NCBI GenBank assembly: GCA_001275005.1
Contig: JWZX01000777.1
Coordinates: forward strand, 1 to 21,758
Direction of reading: 5' to 3'
DNA: 21,758 nucleotides
Source: Chrysochromulina tobinii
Taxonomy: Eukaryota; Haptophyta; Prymnesiales; Chrysochromulinaceae
The position numbers and the translations under genes are program-made. The notes under the pieces are model-generated. The model saw nothing but the letters and a program-made list of their open reading frames with translations. It was not told the origin of the DNA and made no database searches. The first letter of the stretch is position 1; every line of letters starts with the position of its first letter. Below, piece by piece: positions 1 to 7,566 of the stretch.

Positions 1-99
1 GCCACCGGATCGCTGCGACGCGCTTGCAGCGCGAATCGTCGGGGAGAGAGAGAGACATGAGAGCAGAGCGAGACGAGGAGCGCGCGACCTTTTCGCGGA

Positions 100-121
100 C
101 CCCACCCCACCCCACCCCACC
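100..121. repeat. CCCCA pentamer run (G-quadruplex-capable on minus strand)
   Basis: Four consecutive CCCCA units plus CC lie just upstream of the first gene. They are followed at once by AGGGGG, which could pair with the C-rich side. On the complementary strand this gives four G4 tracts separated by single T residues, a textbook G-quadruplex pattern. The position, about 15 nt before the first ATG, puts it in the 5' UTR or core promoter of the PPR-pseudouridine synthase gene. Any regulatory effect is inference. Confidence 0.6.
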
Positions 122-136
122 AGGGGGTCAGGACTT

Positions 137-2704
137 ATGACAACCACTGTAACTTTCACAATGGCTTGGAGGCTCGTCCTCCGCAGCAGCCCGCCGCGGC
201 AGCTGCTGCTCGCCGGCCTCCTCTCGCTCCCGCGCCACTCACCGCGCCGCCTTCCTTTGGCCGCCCCATTATCCGCGCCACTACTTGCGAGCATACGGCC
301 ATACGCTGTGCGCATGGTCGCCGCTGTGGCCGACCCGGCGCCGTCCGAGCCTCCTGCGGCCGCGGCCGTGGACGGCGGCACGCTGGCGGCGCTGGCCGCA
401 TGCGGAAAGCGTGGGCGCTGGCGGACCGCACTCGAGCTGCTGGCGATGCTCGAGTCTCGACCAGAACCGATTCCGGCGGCCGCGTACCGTTCGGCACTGC
501 TGGCACTCCGAAAGCACGAGCGGCACGAGGAGGCGATGGCGCTGCTCGAGCGAATGGGCGAGGCGGCGGACACGCACGCGTGCAACGAGGTGCTCCACCT
601 GCTGCGCTTGCGCAGCGACTACGCCGCCGCCGATGCGCTCTGGCGCCGGATGCGCTCGGGTGCTCTCGGGTCTCTCACAGCACCGGACGCGCTCTCATTC
701 TACCACGTGCTTCACATCTGCGGCGAGGCGGGGCGCTGGGCGGAGGCGATGAGCCTGCTCGACGAGCTGCACCACACACTCGGCGGCGCCGCCGTGAACT
801 CGGGCCACTACCTCGCCGCTATGAAGGCCTGCTCGCGCGACCGGCGTTGGCATGAGGCCGTGGCCATTGTGCGCACCATCCCAGCACCGACGCTGGCGAC
901 GGATGCGTGGCTGTGCCGGCTGGCGCTGAGCGCCGCGGCCGAGGCGGCCGAGCCCGCGCTCGCCCGCTCGCTCCTCGCGAGCCTCGGCTCCAAGGCCACC
1001 GTGGAGCAATACGCCGCCTGCCTGATGGCTTCGCGACGGGCGGGTGATCTCGAGCAGTCCCAGGAGGTTTGGGCCGCGCTCGAAGCGTCGCTCCACGCGC
1101 CCGACGACCTGTGCTATGCGCTCATGGTGGGCGCCCTCTTCGACGCCGCCGCTGCCGCCAAGGCCATCGGGACGGCGGCGAAGGTGGCGGCGGCCGAGGC
1201 GCTCGTCGTCGAGGCGATGGACATGACGAAACGTGCTGCCGCCACGCTGCCCAACGCCTCGGCGCCGGTCGTGATCACCGCTGCCCTCGGGCTGGCCATC
1301 GGCGCGCAGCACCCGGCCGCATCGCGCGCCGCCCTGAGCACACTACATGCCATCGACCCCAGCTGCGTGGACGCGGCAGTACAGCTCAAGGTTCTGCAGG
1401 TGTGTGTTGCGCAGGCGGCGTGGAGCGAGGCCGCAGCCGAGGCGCTCGCCGCGTGCGATCGCCAGATTGCCATCGGAGACCGAGCGCATCTCGCCGCCGA
1501 CCTCGACGCGACAATCGCGAGGGCTGAGGCCGCCGCCGCCGCCGCTCCGCACACTGCCGCCGCGACGGCCGCTGCTGCCGACGAGGCGGCAGTGGCGCTC
1601 TCAGCCCTGCGGCAGTTACGAGCGTCGATGCAGGCGTCCGCGGCGCTGGCGAGCGAACGGTGCTTCGAGGCTGAGACGGCTGAGGACGATGTGGACGTGG
1701 GCGAGTGCGTGGACGATGACGAGTGCGCGGCGGACGAGGCGTCGCGTGCCCGGCGCGACGCCCAGAAGCGCTACTCGCGCTCGATTGTCATGCCGGCCGA
1801 GGCGTCGGGCGGGGCCTCTCTCGAAGTGGTGTACGAGGATGAGGACCTGCTGGCCGTGGCCAAGCCCATCGGGATCCCGGTGCAACCTCGGCATCGCTTC
1901 GAGGCGAGATCGATGGTCAACCGCGCCATTGGTTACCTGCGTGGGCGCACTCCGTATACTCTCCATCGACTGGATGCGCCCACCTCCGGCCTCCTCCTCT
2001 TCGCCAAAAGTGTCCTCGCCGCACGCGACGTGCAGCGGCAGTTCCGCATGCGGCTCACTCGCAAGACGTACCTAGCGGTGCTCCTCGGGGTGCCTGAGCA
2101 GGACGCTTTCATAGTGGACGCGCCCATCGCCTTCGACCCGCACGACAGGACGCGATCCGTAGTCGTCGCCGAGCCACCGCCGGAGCACCCGTCGGCCCAA
2201 GCCATTCTAGCGGCTCGACTGCGCCGTGAGCCTTCCTCGCCTACGATGGCGGCCGCGTTGCTCGGGCTGCAAGGGAAGGCATCCCTGACCGAGTTTGAGG
2301 TGGTTGGGCGGAGCGATCGGGCGGCTGCATGCATCGTGCGTCCGCTTACCGGTCGCATGCATCAGATACGCGTGCATGCTGACCTTCTCGGCCATCCGCT
2401 CGCCGGAGACACGCAATACGGGGTGCAGCTGCAGCCGACGTCGCCGCGCTGCGAGCGCCTGCTGCTGCACGCCCACGCGCTCCAGATTCGTCACCCGACG
2501 CTCCAGCAGCTCGTCACCTTCACCGCTGCGCCCCCACCCGAGTTCATGCAAGAGGCTGAGGTGCTCGGCTTGCCCCGACTCGCCGAGCTCGCGCCGAGCG
2601 GCGTGGTGTGGGGAGGGGCCACGCTCCGCGAGGAGGACGAGGAGCGAGCAGAAAGTGCCAGCGAGTTCTTTCGCGAGCGCGAGCGCAGGGTGAGGAAGCG
2701 ATGA
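137..2704 (+). CDS. PPR repeat - RluA-type pseudouridine synthase fusion, organelle-targeted
   Basis: This 855-residue intronless ORF joins two modules. Residues about 90-360 hold degenerate 35-residue helical hairpins of pentatricopeptide (PPR) type, with recurring patterns such as NEVLHLLRLRSDYAAADALW and FYHVLHICGEAGRWAEAM. Residues about 563-750 are an RluA-family RNA pseudouridine synthase. It opens with LEVVYEDEDLLAVAKPIGI, has motif II HRLDAPTSGLLLFAKS at 610-625 (catalytic Asp 613), and the C-terminal RNA-binding motif GRMHQIRVHADLLGHPLAGD. The linker (about 450-560) is alanine-rich and then acidic. The N-terminus is Arg/Leu/Ser-rich and lacks acidic residues for about 65 residues, which suits a mitochondrial or plastid transit peptide. 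The ATG at 161 (residue 9) has a better start context (ACAATGG) than the ATG at 137, so it may be the true start. RluA enzymes isomerise uridine to pseudouridine in rRNA or tRNA. PPR arrays bind single-stranded organellar RNA in a sequence-specific way. A guided organellar pseudouridine synthase is inferred; the target is unknown. Confidence 0.88.
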   Translation: MTTTVTFTMAWRLVLRSSPPRQLLLAGLLSLPRHSPRRLPLAAPLSAPLLASIRPYAVRMVAAVADPAPSEPPAAAAVDGGTLAALAACGKRGRWRTALELLAMLESRPEPIPAAAYRSALLALRKHERHEEAMALLERMGEAADTHACNEVLHLLRLRSDYAAADALWRRMRSGALGSLTAPDALSFYHVLHICGEAGRWAEAMSLLDELHHTLGGAAVNSGHYLAAMKACSRDRRWHEAVAIVRTIPAPTLATDAWLCRLALSAAAEAAEPALARSLLASLGSKATVEQYAACLMASRRAGDLEQSQEVWAALEASLHAPDDLCYALMVGALFDAAAAAKAIGTAAKVAAAEALVVEAMDMTKRAAATLPNASAPVVITAALGLAIGAQHPAASRAALSTLHAIDPSCVDAAVQLKVLQVCVAQAAWSEAAAEALAACDRQIAIGDRAHLAADLDATIARAEAAAAAAPHTAAATAAAADEAAVALSALRQLRASMQASAALASERCFEAETAEDDVDVGECVDDDECAADEASRARRDAQKRYSRSIVMPAEASGGASLEVVYEDEDLLAVAKPIGIPVQPRHRFEARSMVNRAIGYLRGRTPYTLHRLDAPTSGLLLFAKSVLAARDVQRQFRMRLTRKTYLAVLLGVPEQDAFIVDAPIAFDPHDRTRSVVVAEPPPEHPSAQAILAARLRREPSSPTMAAALLGLQGKASLTEFEVVGRSDRAAACIVRPLTGRMHQIRVHADLLGHPLAGDTQYGVQLQPTSPRCERLLLHAHALQIRHPTLQQLVTFTAAPPPEFMQEAEVLGLPRLAELAPSGVVWGGATLREEDEERAESASEFFRERERRVRKR

Positions 2705-2814
2705 GTCGTAGTTGCCTGTCGGGAGATCAGCTATAATCAGCAATCTTACGCCGTGAATTCACATGAGAATTCACAGTGACCACGTCGTCTACGCCGAAAA
2801 CGAGGAATTCCACG

Positions 2815-4452
2815 ATGCGTGGCCGCAGCTTTGCTGCGATGCGCTTGGAACCTGGGGCAAGTCCATTTGACGTCACTGGTCGCCATTTTATTCCCGACGG
2901 CGAGTCATTTCACTTGAGGCAGATCGCGCTTGCTCAACCAGCGAAGAGTGGGGTCCATGCTTCCGTATCCATGCGCACTAAGAAATTACCCATGGAAATG
3001 GTCCTCTGCACCCTACGTGCCGGTTGCGAGCAGGTCATGCTGTCTTTGGAGCTCACTCAGGAACACGAGGCGACATTTTCCGTTGCTGGTGCGCCAGTCG
3101 ACATGTGTGGATACTTCGAACTGAATGGCGAGCCTTACAATGACTGGGCCAATTCGGTGGACGAGGAGGAGGGCGATGAGGAAAACGCTTCCGCGGGGAG
3201 CGATATGGACGACCACTCCACAATCAAGACCATTGGCACCGCAGAGGCCTTCCAAGCGCTCCTTGCCGACGCAGCTGCTGCAGGCAAGACCGTCTTTGTC
3301 GATTTTACAGCGAGCTGGTGTGGTCCTTGCAAGGCCATTGCACCGCTGTTTAAGGCGCTGGCAAAGTCGACGCCGTCGGCAATCTTTGCCAAGGTGGACG
3401 TGGATGAGAATGAGGAGGTTGCCGCCGAGTGCCGCATCACAGCGATGCCGACCTTCAAGGCGTTCCAAGGGGCGAAGCAGGTCGCCGAGCTCAAAGGTGC
3501 CAACGAGGCTTTGATTGATTGATTGTGATTTGATTGAGCTCATCAAATTAACCCCTTCATCATCATCGCCTTCGAGCTCACAGGTGCCGACGAGGCGGCG
3601 CTGCGCAAGATGGTGCAAAAGGTGGCGGCGTCGGCCCCAGTCCCGCGGGCTGCGCTCCAGCAGGAGCAGGTTGCTGCGGTGGGGTCGAAACGCGCGCGAT
3701 CGGCAGTACCAAATATGGCAGTACCAAACCGACGCGAAGCAGCGGACTCGCTACGAGGACAAAGAGCGCAGGTGGCGAGGGAGGAGGTGGAGGAGGAAGA
3801 GAACGGCGATGATGACGACGAAGGCGAGGATGATGATGACGCGGCAGAGGAGGACGAGGAGCACGACACCGCTGCTGAGCAGACAAGAGCACGCCCCACC
3901 CATGGCACCGCCCCGGTCCACGCGGCGGCATCAGCAACCACTCTTTCAGACATGCATCTGACCTGCAAGGACTGCCAACAGCCATTCATTTTTACTGTCA
4001 TCGAGCAGCAAACCTTCCTCCACTACGGCTATTCAATACCCCGCATCCGCTGCAAGCCCTGCTCGGAGGCCAAGAAGCTGGGCAACTATAACAAGGCGGG
4101 AGGCTTCTTCAAGAGCGAAACGGGCCATGGAGCTGCTGGCCCTCAACCGGCGGCGGCCTCACGTCACGAGGCCCATGTAGGCGGAAGAGGTAGCGGCAAA
4201 GGCAGTAGCGGCAAAGGCAAAGGTGGCAGCTGGGATGGCTTTGGGGGACGCGGCGGTGGCGAAGGCAGCATCCGAGCTGGAGGTAACGGCGCCAACGGCA
4301 CAGGCGGCAGAGACAAAGGCGGAGGTGGCAAGGGTGGCGTGGGCAAGAGTGGCCCCCCAGGCGGAGAGACCAGCTTCGACACGCGGAAGTGTTTTGCTTT
4401 CCAGCAAGGGACGTGCAACCGTGGAGCTGCCTGCAAATTCATGCATGCCTGA
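2815..4452 (+). CDS. Nucleoplasmin-like / thioredoxin / zinc-ribbon / CCCH finger fusion (two exons)
   Basis: The gene is read as exon 1 2815-3496 joined to exon 2 3584-4452, giving 516 residues; the 87-nt intron has GT-AG ends and restores one frame. Residues about 4-104 resemble the nucleoplasmin-like (NPL) domain of FKBP nucleoplasmins and plant HD2 proteins (MEMVLCTL, FSVAGAPVDMCGYFELNG). An acidic tract follows (116-133). Residues about 136-240 are a complete thioredoxin fold with active site WCGPC (168-172) and cis-proline P212. A second Asp/Glu-rich tract covers about 294-322. A CxxC...CxxC module with C355, C358, C384 and C387 (LTCKDCQQPFIFTVIEQQTF) resembles the probable zinc-ribbon family seen in bacteria and algae. 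A Gly/Lys-rich stretch of about 90 residues leads to a C-terminal CCCH finger (C497, C505, C511, H515; spacing 7-5-3). An upstream in-frame stop at 2764 and the absence of another ATG fix the start at 2815. Histone or RNA chaperone activity with redox control is inference. Confidence 0.82.
3497..3583 (+). other. Spliceosomal intron flanked by 23-bp direct repeats
   Basis: The intron begins GTGCCA and ends CACAG. Removing it joins a phase-1 Gly codon and continues the final thioredoxin helix (ELKGADEAALRKMVQKV). Retaining it ends the protein at 3522, before that helix is complete. Positions 3487-3509 and 3574-3596 are direct repeats (21 of 23 identical, offset 87), so each splice site sits at the same AG|GT inside a copy of the same exon segment. 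The interior contains GATT repeats and a TTTGAT/ATCAAA inverted pair. Confidence 0.85.
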
Positions 4453-4859
4453 AGCATATGAGCCTCGCAGATTAATATTGAAAATTGTGCGCGCGAATCT
4501 CAGCATGCGTGGCTCAGTTGCCAGAGGGCAAATGGTTTCGTGGTACTCGGGTTAGCTAACCCTATCCCTATCCCTGACCGTAACCCTAACCCCAACTTGT
4601 CACCAACCCTAACCCTAAGGATCCGATCCCCTAGCAGCTAGCAGCCTCGAGCTGCGATCCGACTGTGGACTGACGTAAGAATTCGACTGGTCCAGCACTT
4701 GAATTTAGCACCGTGATGAATCTAAACTGCGCAATGGAAATGGTCAGGCAGAATGAGAGGCCTCGGCAGGAGGGGCACGGCCGTCGCAGGCTCGGGCCCG
4801 CAAATTCACACCGATTTCGTCAGTCGAGCTGTGCGTGATCTCCCGAGAGGACGCTTCCG
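4453..4859. other. Intergenic region, 407 bp
   Basis: No gene is supported here. It holds the telomere-like block at 4549-4618, listed separately. The rest is unremarkable, with no convincing promoter element seen upstream of the CDGSH gene at 4860. Confidence 0.6.
4549..4618. repeat. Interstitial telomere-like repeats with a head-to-head palindrome
   Basis: Several CCCTAA-type units occur, both exact and degenerate (CCCTAT, CCCTGA, CCGTAA, CCCCAA), for example at 4557-4566, 4579-4592 and 4604-4618. The block opens with a perfect 14-bp palindrome, GGGTTAGCTAACCC (4549-4562). There one G-strand unit meets a C-strand unit in the orientation expected of a telomere-telomere junction. The repeats match the TTAGGG telomere type. 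They lie between two intact genes, so they are interstitial and degenerated. Confidence 0.8.
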
Positions 4860-5253
4860 ATGCTTTTCCGCATTCTCGCCCTCGGCGCGCTCGCAGTCAC
4901 TCAGGGGTACGTGTTGGGCGCACCAAAATTTGTCACATCCTCCCGTGCGGCCGTGAGCATGCACTTCCCTCCGATTAACGAGAGCGTCGACAAGGGCAAT
5001 CCCAAAGTTGTCACGACGGTCAAATGCGAAGGTGTGCGCCCTTCGGATGTGACTACGCCGAACTACTCAAGTGATCTCACGTGAGCCGATTTCGTGTCTC
5101 GATCTCGCAGATATCAAGGGCAAAGGTGTGTACTGCCGCTGCTGGCGGTCGAAGACGTTCCCGAACTGCGATGCCTCCCACGTGAAATGGAATGAGGAGA
5201 GAGGTGACAACGTGGGCCCGCTGATTGTCATGGCCGCGAAACCCGCGGAATAA
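4860..5253 (+). CDS. CDGSH iron-sulfur (NEET-type) protein, probably plastid-targeted (two exons)
   Basis: Exon 1 (4860-5031) joined to exon 2 (5111-5253) gives 104 residues. The join reads [20 protein letters not shown], which lines up well with mitoNEET-type proteins. The cluster-binding motif is [17 protein letters not shown], supplying three Cys and one His for a 2Fe-2S cluster, followed by the conserved [13 protein letters not shown]. The usual CDGSH signature reads CDASH here, a Gly-to-Ala change. The N-terminus is a short hydrophobic signal peptide ([16 protein letters not shown]) followed by a Ser/Arg segment ending SRAAVSM, which resembles the bipartite plastid presequences of red-lineage algae. 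NEET proteins bind and transfer labile 2Fe-2S clusters and are linked to iron and redox homeostasis. Plastid location is inference. It is convergent with trmA downstream. Confidence 0.88.
5032..5110 (+). other. Spliceosomal intron of the CDGSH gene
   Basis: A 79-nt phase-1 intron begins GTGTGC and ends TCGCAG. Splicing joins GAA-G to AT-ATC to give Glu-Asp-Ile and restores the conserved lead-in to the CDGSH motif. Retention would stop translation at 5082-5084, before the iron-sulfur site. Confidence 0.88.
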
Positions 5254-5482
5254 GGCAGTCGCTGGTTCACTAGGGATATCGGAGCTGCTGCGCAAACCTC
5301 GCTGCTCGCTGGGGCGTGCAAGTATCCGAGTTGTGACGAACGGCACTCCGCGCTCGGATACGTACTTGTGTGTGGACGAAGAAGTTTGAGGCTTTGACGA
5401 GGGAGCTTACAGCTTTGAAACCAAACATCGGTTAGGCGTTTTGGTTACACGCGGAAAGCTCTCATTTTGCCTACACTACTCG

Positions 5483-7012
5483 CTACTGCGACTTTACTAC
5501 TTGCCTATTCGCCACGCCTACGTCACCCAGCGTCGCGCACCCACGCCGGCTGAGGAGCACCCCCATCTCGAGGTGATCGGTGTACGCAAAGTGGTCGAAG
5601 ACGGCCCAGCGTCGCACTTCGTGGGTCGTGCCGAGAACGCCGTCGAGTGCGGCGAGCAGGCTGCTCGGCTGGCACGAAATGTAGAGGATGTGGTCAAAGA
5701 GGCCCACAAGAAGGAGCGTGTCCGCGTCGAGGCCGCAGCGCGGAGGGTCGACTAGGACGACATCTGTCCGCCGCTCCGCCTCTCGGAGCCACCGGAGCTC
5801 GAGAGTCTCCGCAGGCACGGACCCTAAAATGGCAGGTTTGCTCCGCGCCGTAACAGGCGATCGTGCGCTGGTGGCCGCTGGTGCCGATGGCGGCGGCACG
5901 GCGTCTGCAACTGCCGTCGGTTCCTCCGCCGCCGGCAGCATCGCCTCGTCGTACTCGGTCGCTAAGGCAGTGCGAATGGCGACGGCATCGGCGGGAGGAA
6001 CGGAGTTGGGCACAGCCACGGCTTCGGCGGCGGGGGCAGCAGCGGCGGCCTCGGGAGTATCGCGCTTCGCCGTCTGCAAGCTCTGCTTCACCTTGCGTAA
6101 ATGGTAGTAGAGGCGTTTACAAAACTTGCCCGAGGAAGCGCAGAGTACATTCGCGTTGGTCACCCCGTTGGCAGCGAGGTTGTACCCGGCGGCGTCGACG
6201 AGGCGGCGGTCGATCTCAACGGCAAGCACGCGCGAGAAGTGGCGCCCAAGTGCCACCGTGTGGTTGCCGTTGCCGCAATAGAGCTCCAGCAGTGTGGGTG
6301 CACGGCCGGCATGTGCCGCAGCGTACGCGGCCGCCGCCTCTGTGGCGGCTCCGCAGAGGAAGCCGAGGGTATGCTCGCACATGGTGGCGGATGGGTTGGA
6401 GAAGGAGCCCTCCATCTGGCGGTACGTGAGTCGCCGCCCGTCTTTGAGCGCATACACCTCCTCCACGTGCTCGCGCTCGAGGCAAACAGTCTGCCCCTTG
6501 GTACGGCCGAGGAGTGATGGCACGCCGAGCGCAGCCTTGAGGGCGCGCGCGGCGTCGCACCATCGCTCATCGAGCGGCACAGCCTCGGCATAGATGAGAG
6601 TCACCAGCATGTCGCCCGACTGCGGCGACAAAAAGTGCACGGCTGACAACGCTTTGGCGAGCGTTGCGCTCTCATTGATCGCGTCGATCAGCCGCGGCAT
6701 CAGATCATTGATGGCCTTGGTGGCAATCGGAAATTGGCGCACTGCGACGGTCGGCGCACCTTTGTCGAAGAGCGCAAAGCACAGCACACCATCAAAACGC
6801 GCGATCGCGAAGCGCGCGCGGTTGCGAAAGTGCTGCGGCTGCGAAGCGTAGACCTCCAGCTCGGCAGCGTCTCTGGCAAGGTGCGCGGCGAATTGACGGC
6901 GCACGCCTTCAACCTTGGTGGCGAGTAAGGCCTCGTACTCGAGCGGCTGGTAGTCCATCCACGTGAGTGAAGGATTCAGGTCTGTCGCGGGAGGTGGCGC
7001 CACCAGCACCAT
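5483..7012 (-). CDS. trmA: tRNA (uracil-5-)-methyltransferase, bacterial TrmA type
   Basis: This 509-residue protein follows bacterial TrmA along its length, including the N-terminal region (YEALLATKVEGVRRQF, FRNRARFAIARFDG, LTYRQMEGSFSNPSATM). The SAM-binding motif is LLELYCGNGN (241-250), followed by RVLAVEIDRRLVDAAGYNLAANGV. The catalytic segment has DPPRCGLD (422-429), the nucleophile Cys447 in YISCQPSSL, and the base Glu482 in HLEMGVLL. The family makes 5-methyluridine at position 54 of tRNA using S-adenosylmethionine. About 100 residues (roughly 305-410) rich in Ala, Pro and Val are inserted between the SAM fold and DPPR, where E. coli TrmA has about 30. No intron signal was needed to read through it. 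The protein is longer than E. coli TrmA (366 residues) mainly because of this insert and a short C-terminal tail. The N-terminus has no obvious targeting signal. The short TrmA type, rather than the eukaryotic Trm2 type, suggests bacterial or organellar ancestry. Confidence 0.92.
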   Translation of the reverse strand: MVLVAPPPATDLNPSLTWMDYQPLEYEALLATKVEGVRRQFAAHLARDAAELEVYASQPQHFRNRARFAIARFDGVLCFALFDKGAPTVAVRQFPIATKAINDLMPRLIDAINESATLAKALSAVHFLSPQSGDMLVTLIYAEAVPLDERWCDAARALKAALGVPSLLGRTKGQTVCLEREHVEEVYALKDGRRLTYRQMEGSFSNPSATMCEHTLGFLCGAATEAAAAYAAAHAGRAPTLLELYCGNGNHTVALGRHFSRVLAVEIDRRLVDAAGYNLAANGVTNANVLCASSGKFCKRLYYHLRKVKQSLQTAKRDTPEAAAAAPAAEAVAVPNSVPPADAVAIRTALATEYDEAMLPAAEEPTAVADAVPPPSAPAATSARSPVTARSKPAILGSVPAETLELRWLREAERRTDVVLVDPPRCGLDADTLLLVGLFDHILYISCQPSSLLAALDGVLGTTHEVRRWAVFDHFAYTDHLEMGVLLSRRGCATLGDVGVANRQVVKSQ

Positions 7013-7566
7013 GTTGAGGCGAGGATTAGGAAGACATATTTGAGAGTCAAGTCAAGTCAAGTCAAGTCAAGTCTGTTGTTTATGTATAGACTTGACTTGA
7101 CTTGGAAGGGAGAAAGGGGACCGACACACCGCCCCCGAGCGGTACGGTAGGGTACCCCCAAATGGTGTTAATGTGTATGTGTGAATGTGAATGTGTGTTG
7201 GTCAACAGCCAAATGCCGGGACTGAAAAATGGTGTGGGGGCCCTCGGGACCGCGTGCTCCCGAGCACCTTCCGTGGGTTCACTCGGCTGGCATTTCGGGG
7301 ACCGAGGGGCGTATTGCTTTACATTTTGGCATGCCCGCATACACAGCACTCAGCAGTAAGCCAGTAAAACTCACAACAGTACATCGTGTCTTCGTGTCGA
7401 CAGTGTCGTGTACCAGTATCACCGTCTACTTGGTACACACACACCACCACGCCAGAAGAGCCACGAGGGGTCGACACACACTCTCAAAACCACGAATAGT
7501 CTATCTGTGTGTCCAGTCGTGTGAACGGTGCTGCGCGTCCACCACCCTTCCTTTCAGCCTGCAGCC
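7013..7566. other. Intergenic region, 554 bp, between RING gene and trmA
   Basis: This interval is the 5' flank of trmA and the 3' flank of the RING-H2 gene, both on the minus strand. It contains the AAGTC-pentamer hairpin (listed separately), an alternating purine-pyrimidine stretch rich in ATGTGTG at about 7167-7200, and CA-rich stretches near 7434-7450. It is lower in GC than the flanking genes. No ORF with recognisable features was seen. Confidence 0.55.
7046..7104. repeat. GTCAA pentamer array forming a perfect hairpin
   Basis: Five tandem GTCAA units plus GTC (7046-7073) are followed by a 15-nt AT-rich spacer (7074-7088) and then the inverted array GACTTGACTTGACTTG (7089-7104). Positions 7058-7073 pair perfectly with 7089-7104, a 16-bp stem with a 15-nt loop. 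The array lies 33 bp upstream of the trmA start codon on the minus strand, so it would sit in that gene's 5' UTR or promoter. It could also serve as a 3' end for the RING gene transcript. Confidence 0.85.

Noticed and set aside
5083-5110. Alternative 5' splice site GTGAGC in the CDGSH intron
   Set aside because: It would leave an intron of only 28 nt, and the joined frame would not restore the conserved lead-in to the iron-sulfur motif.
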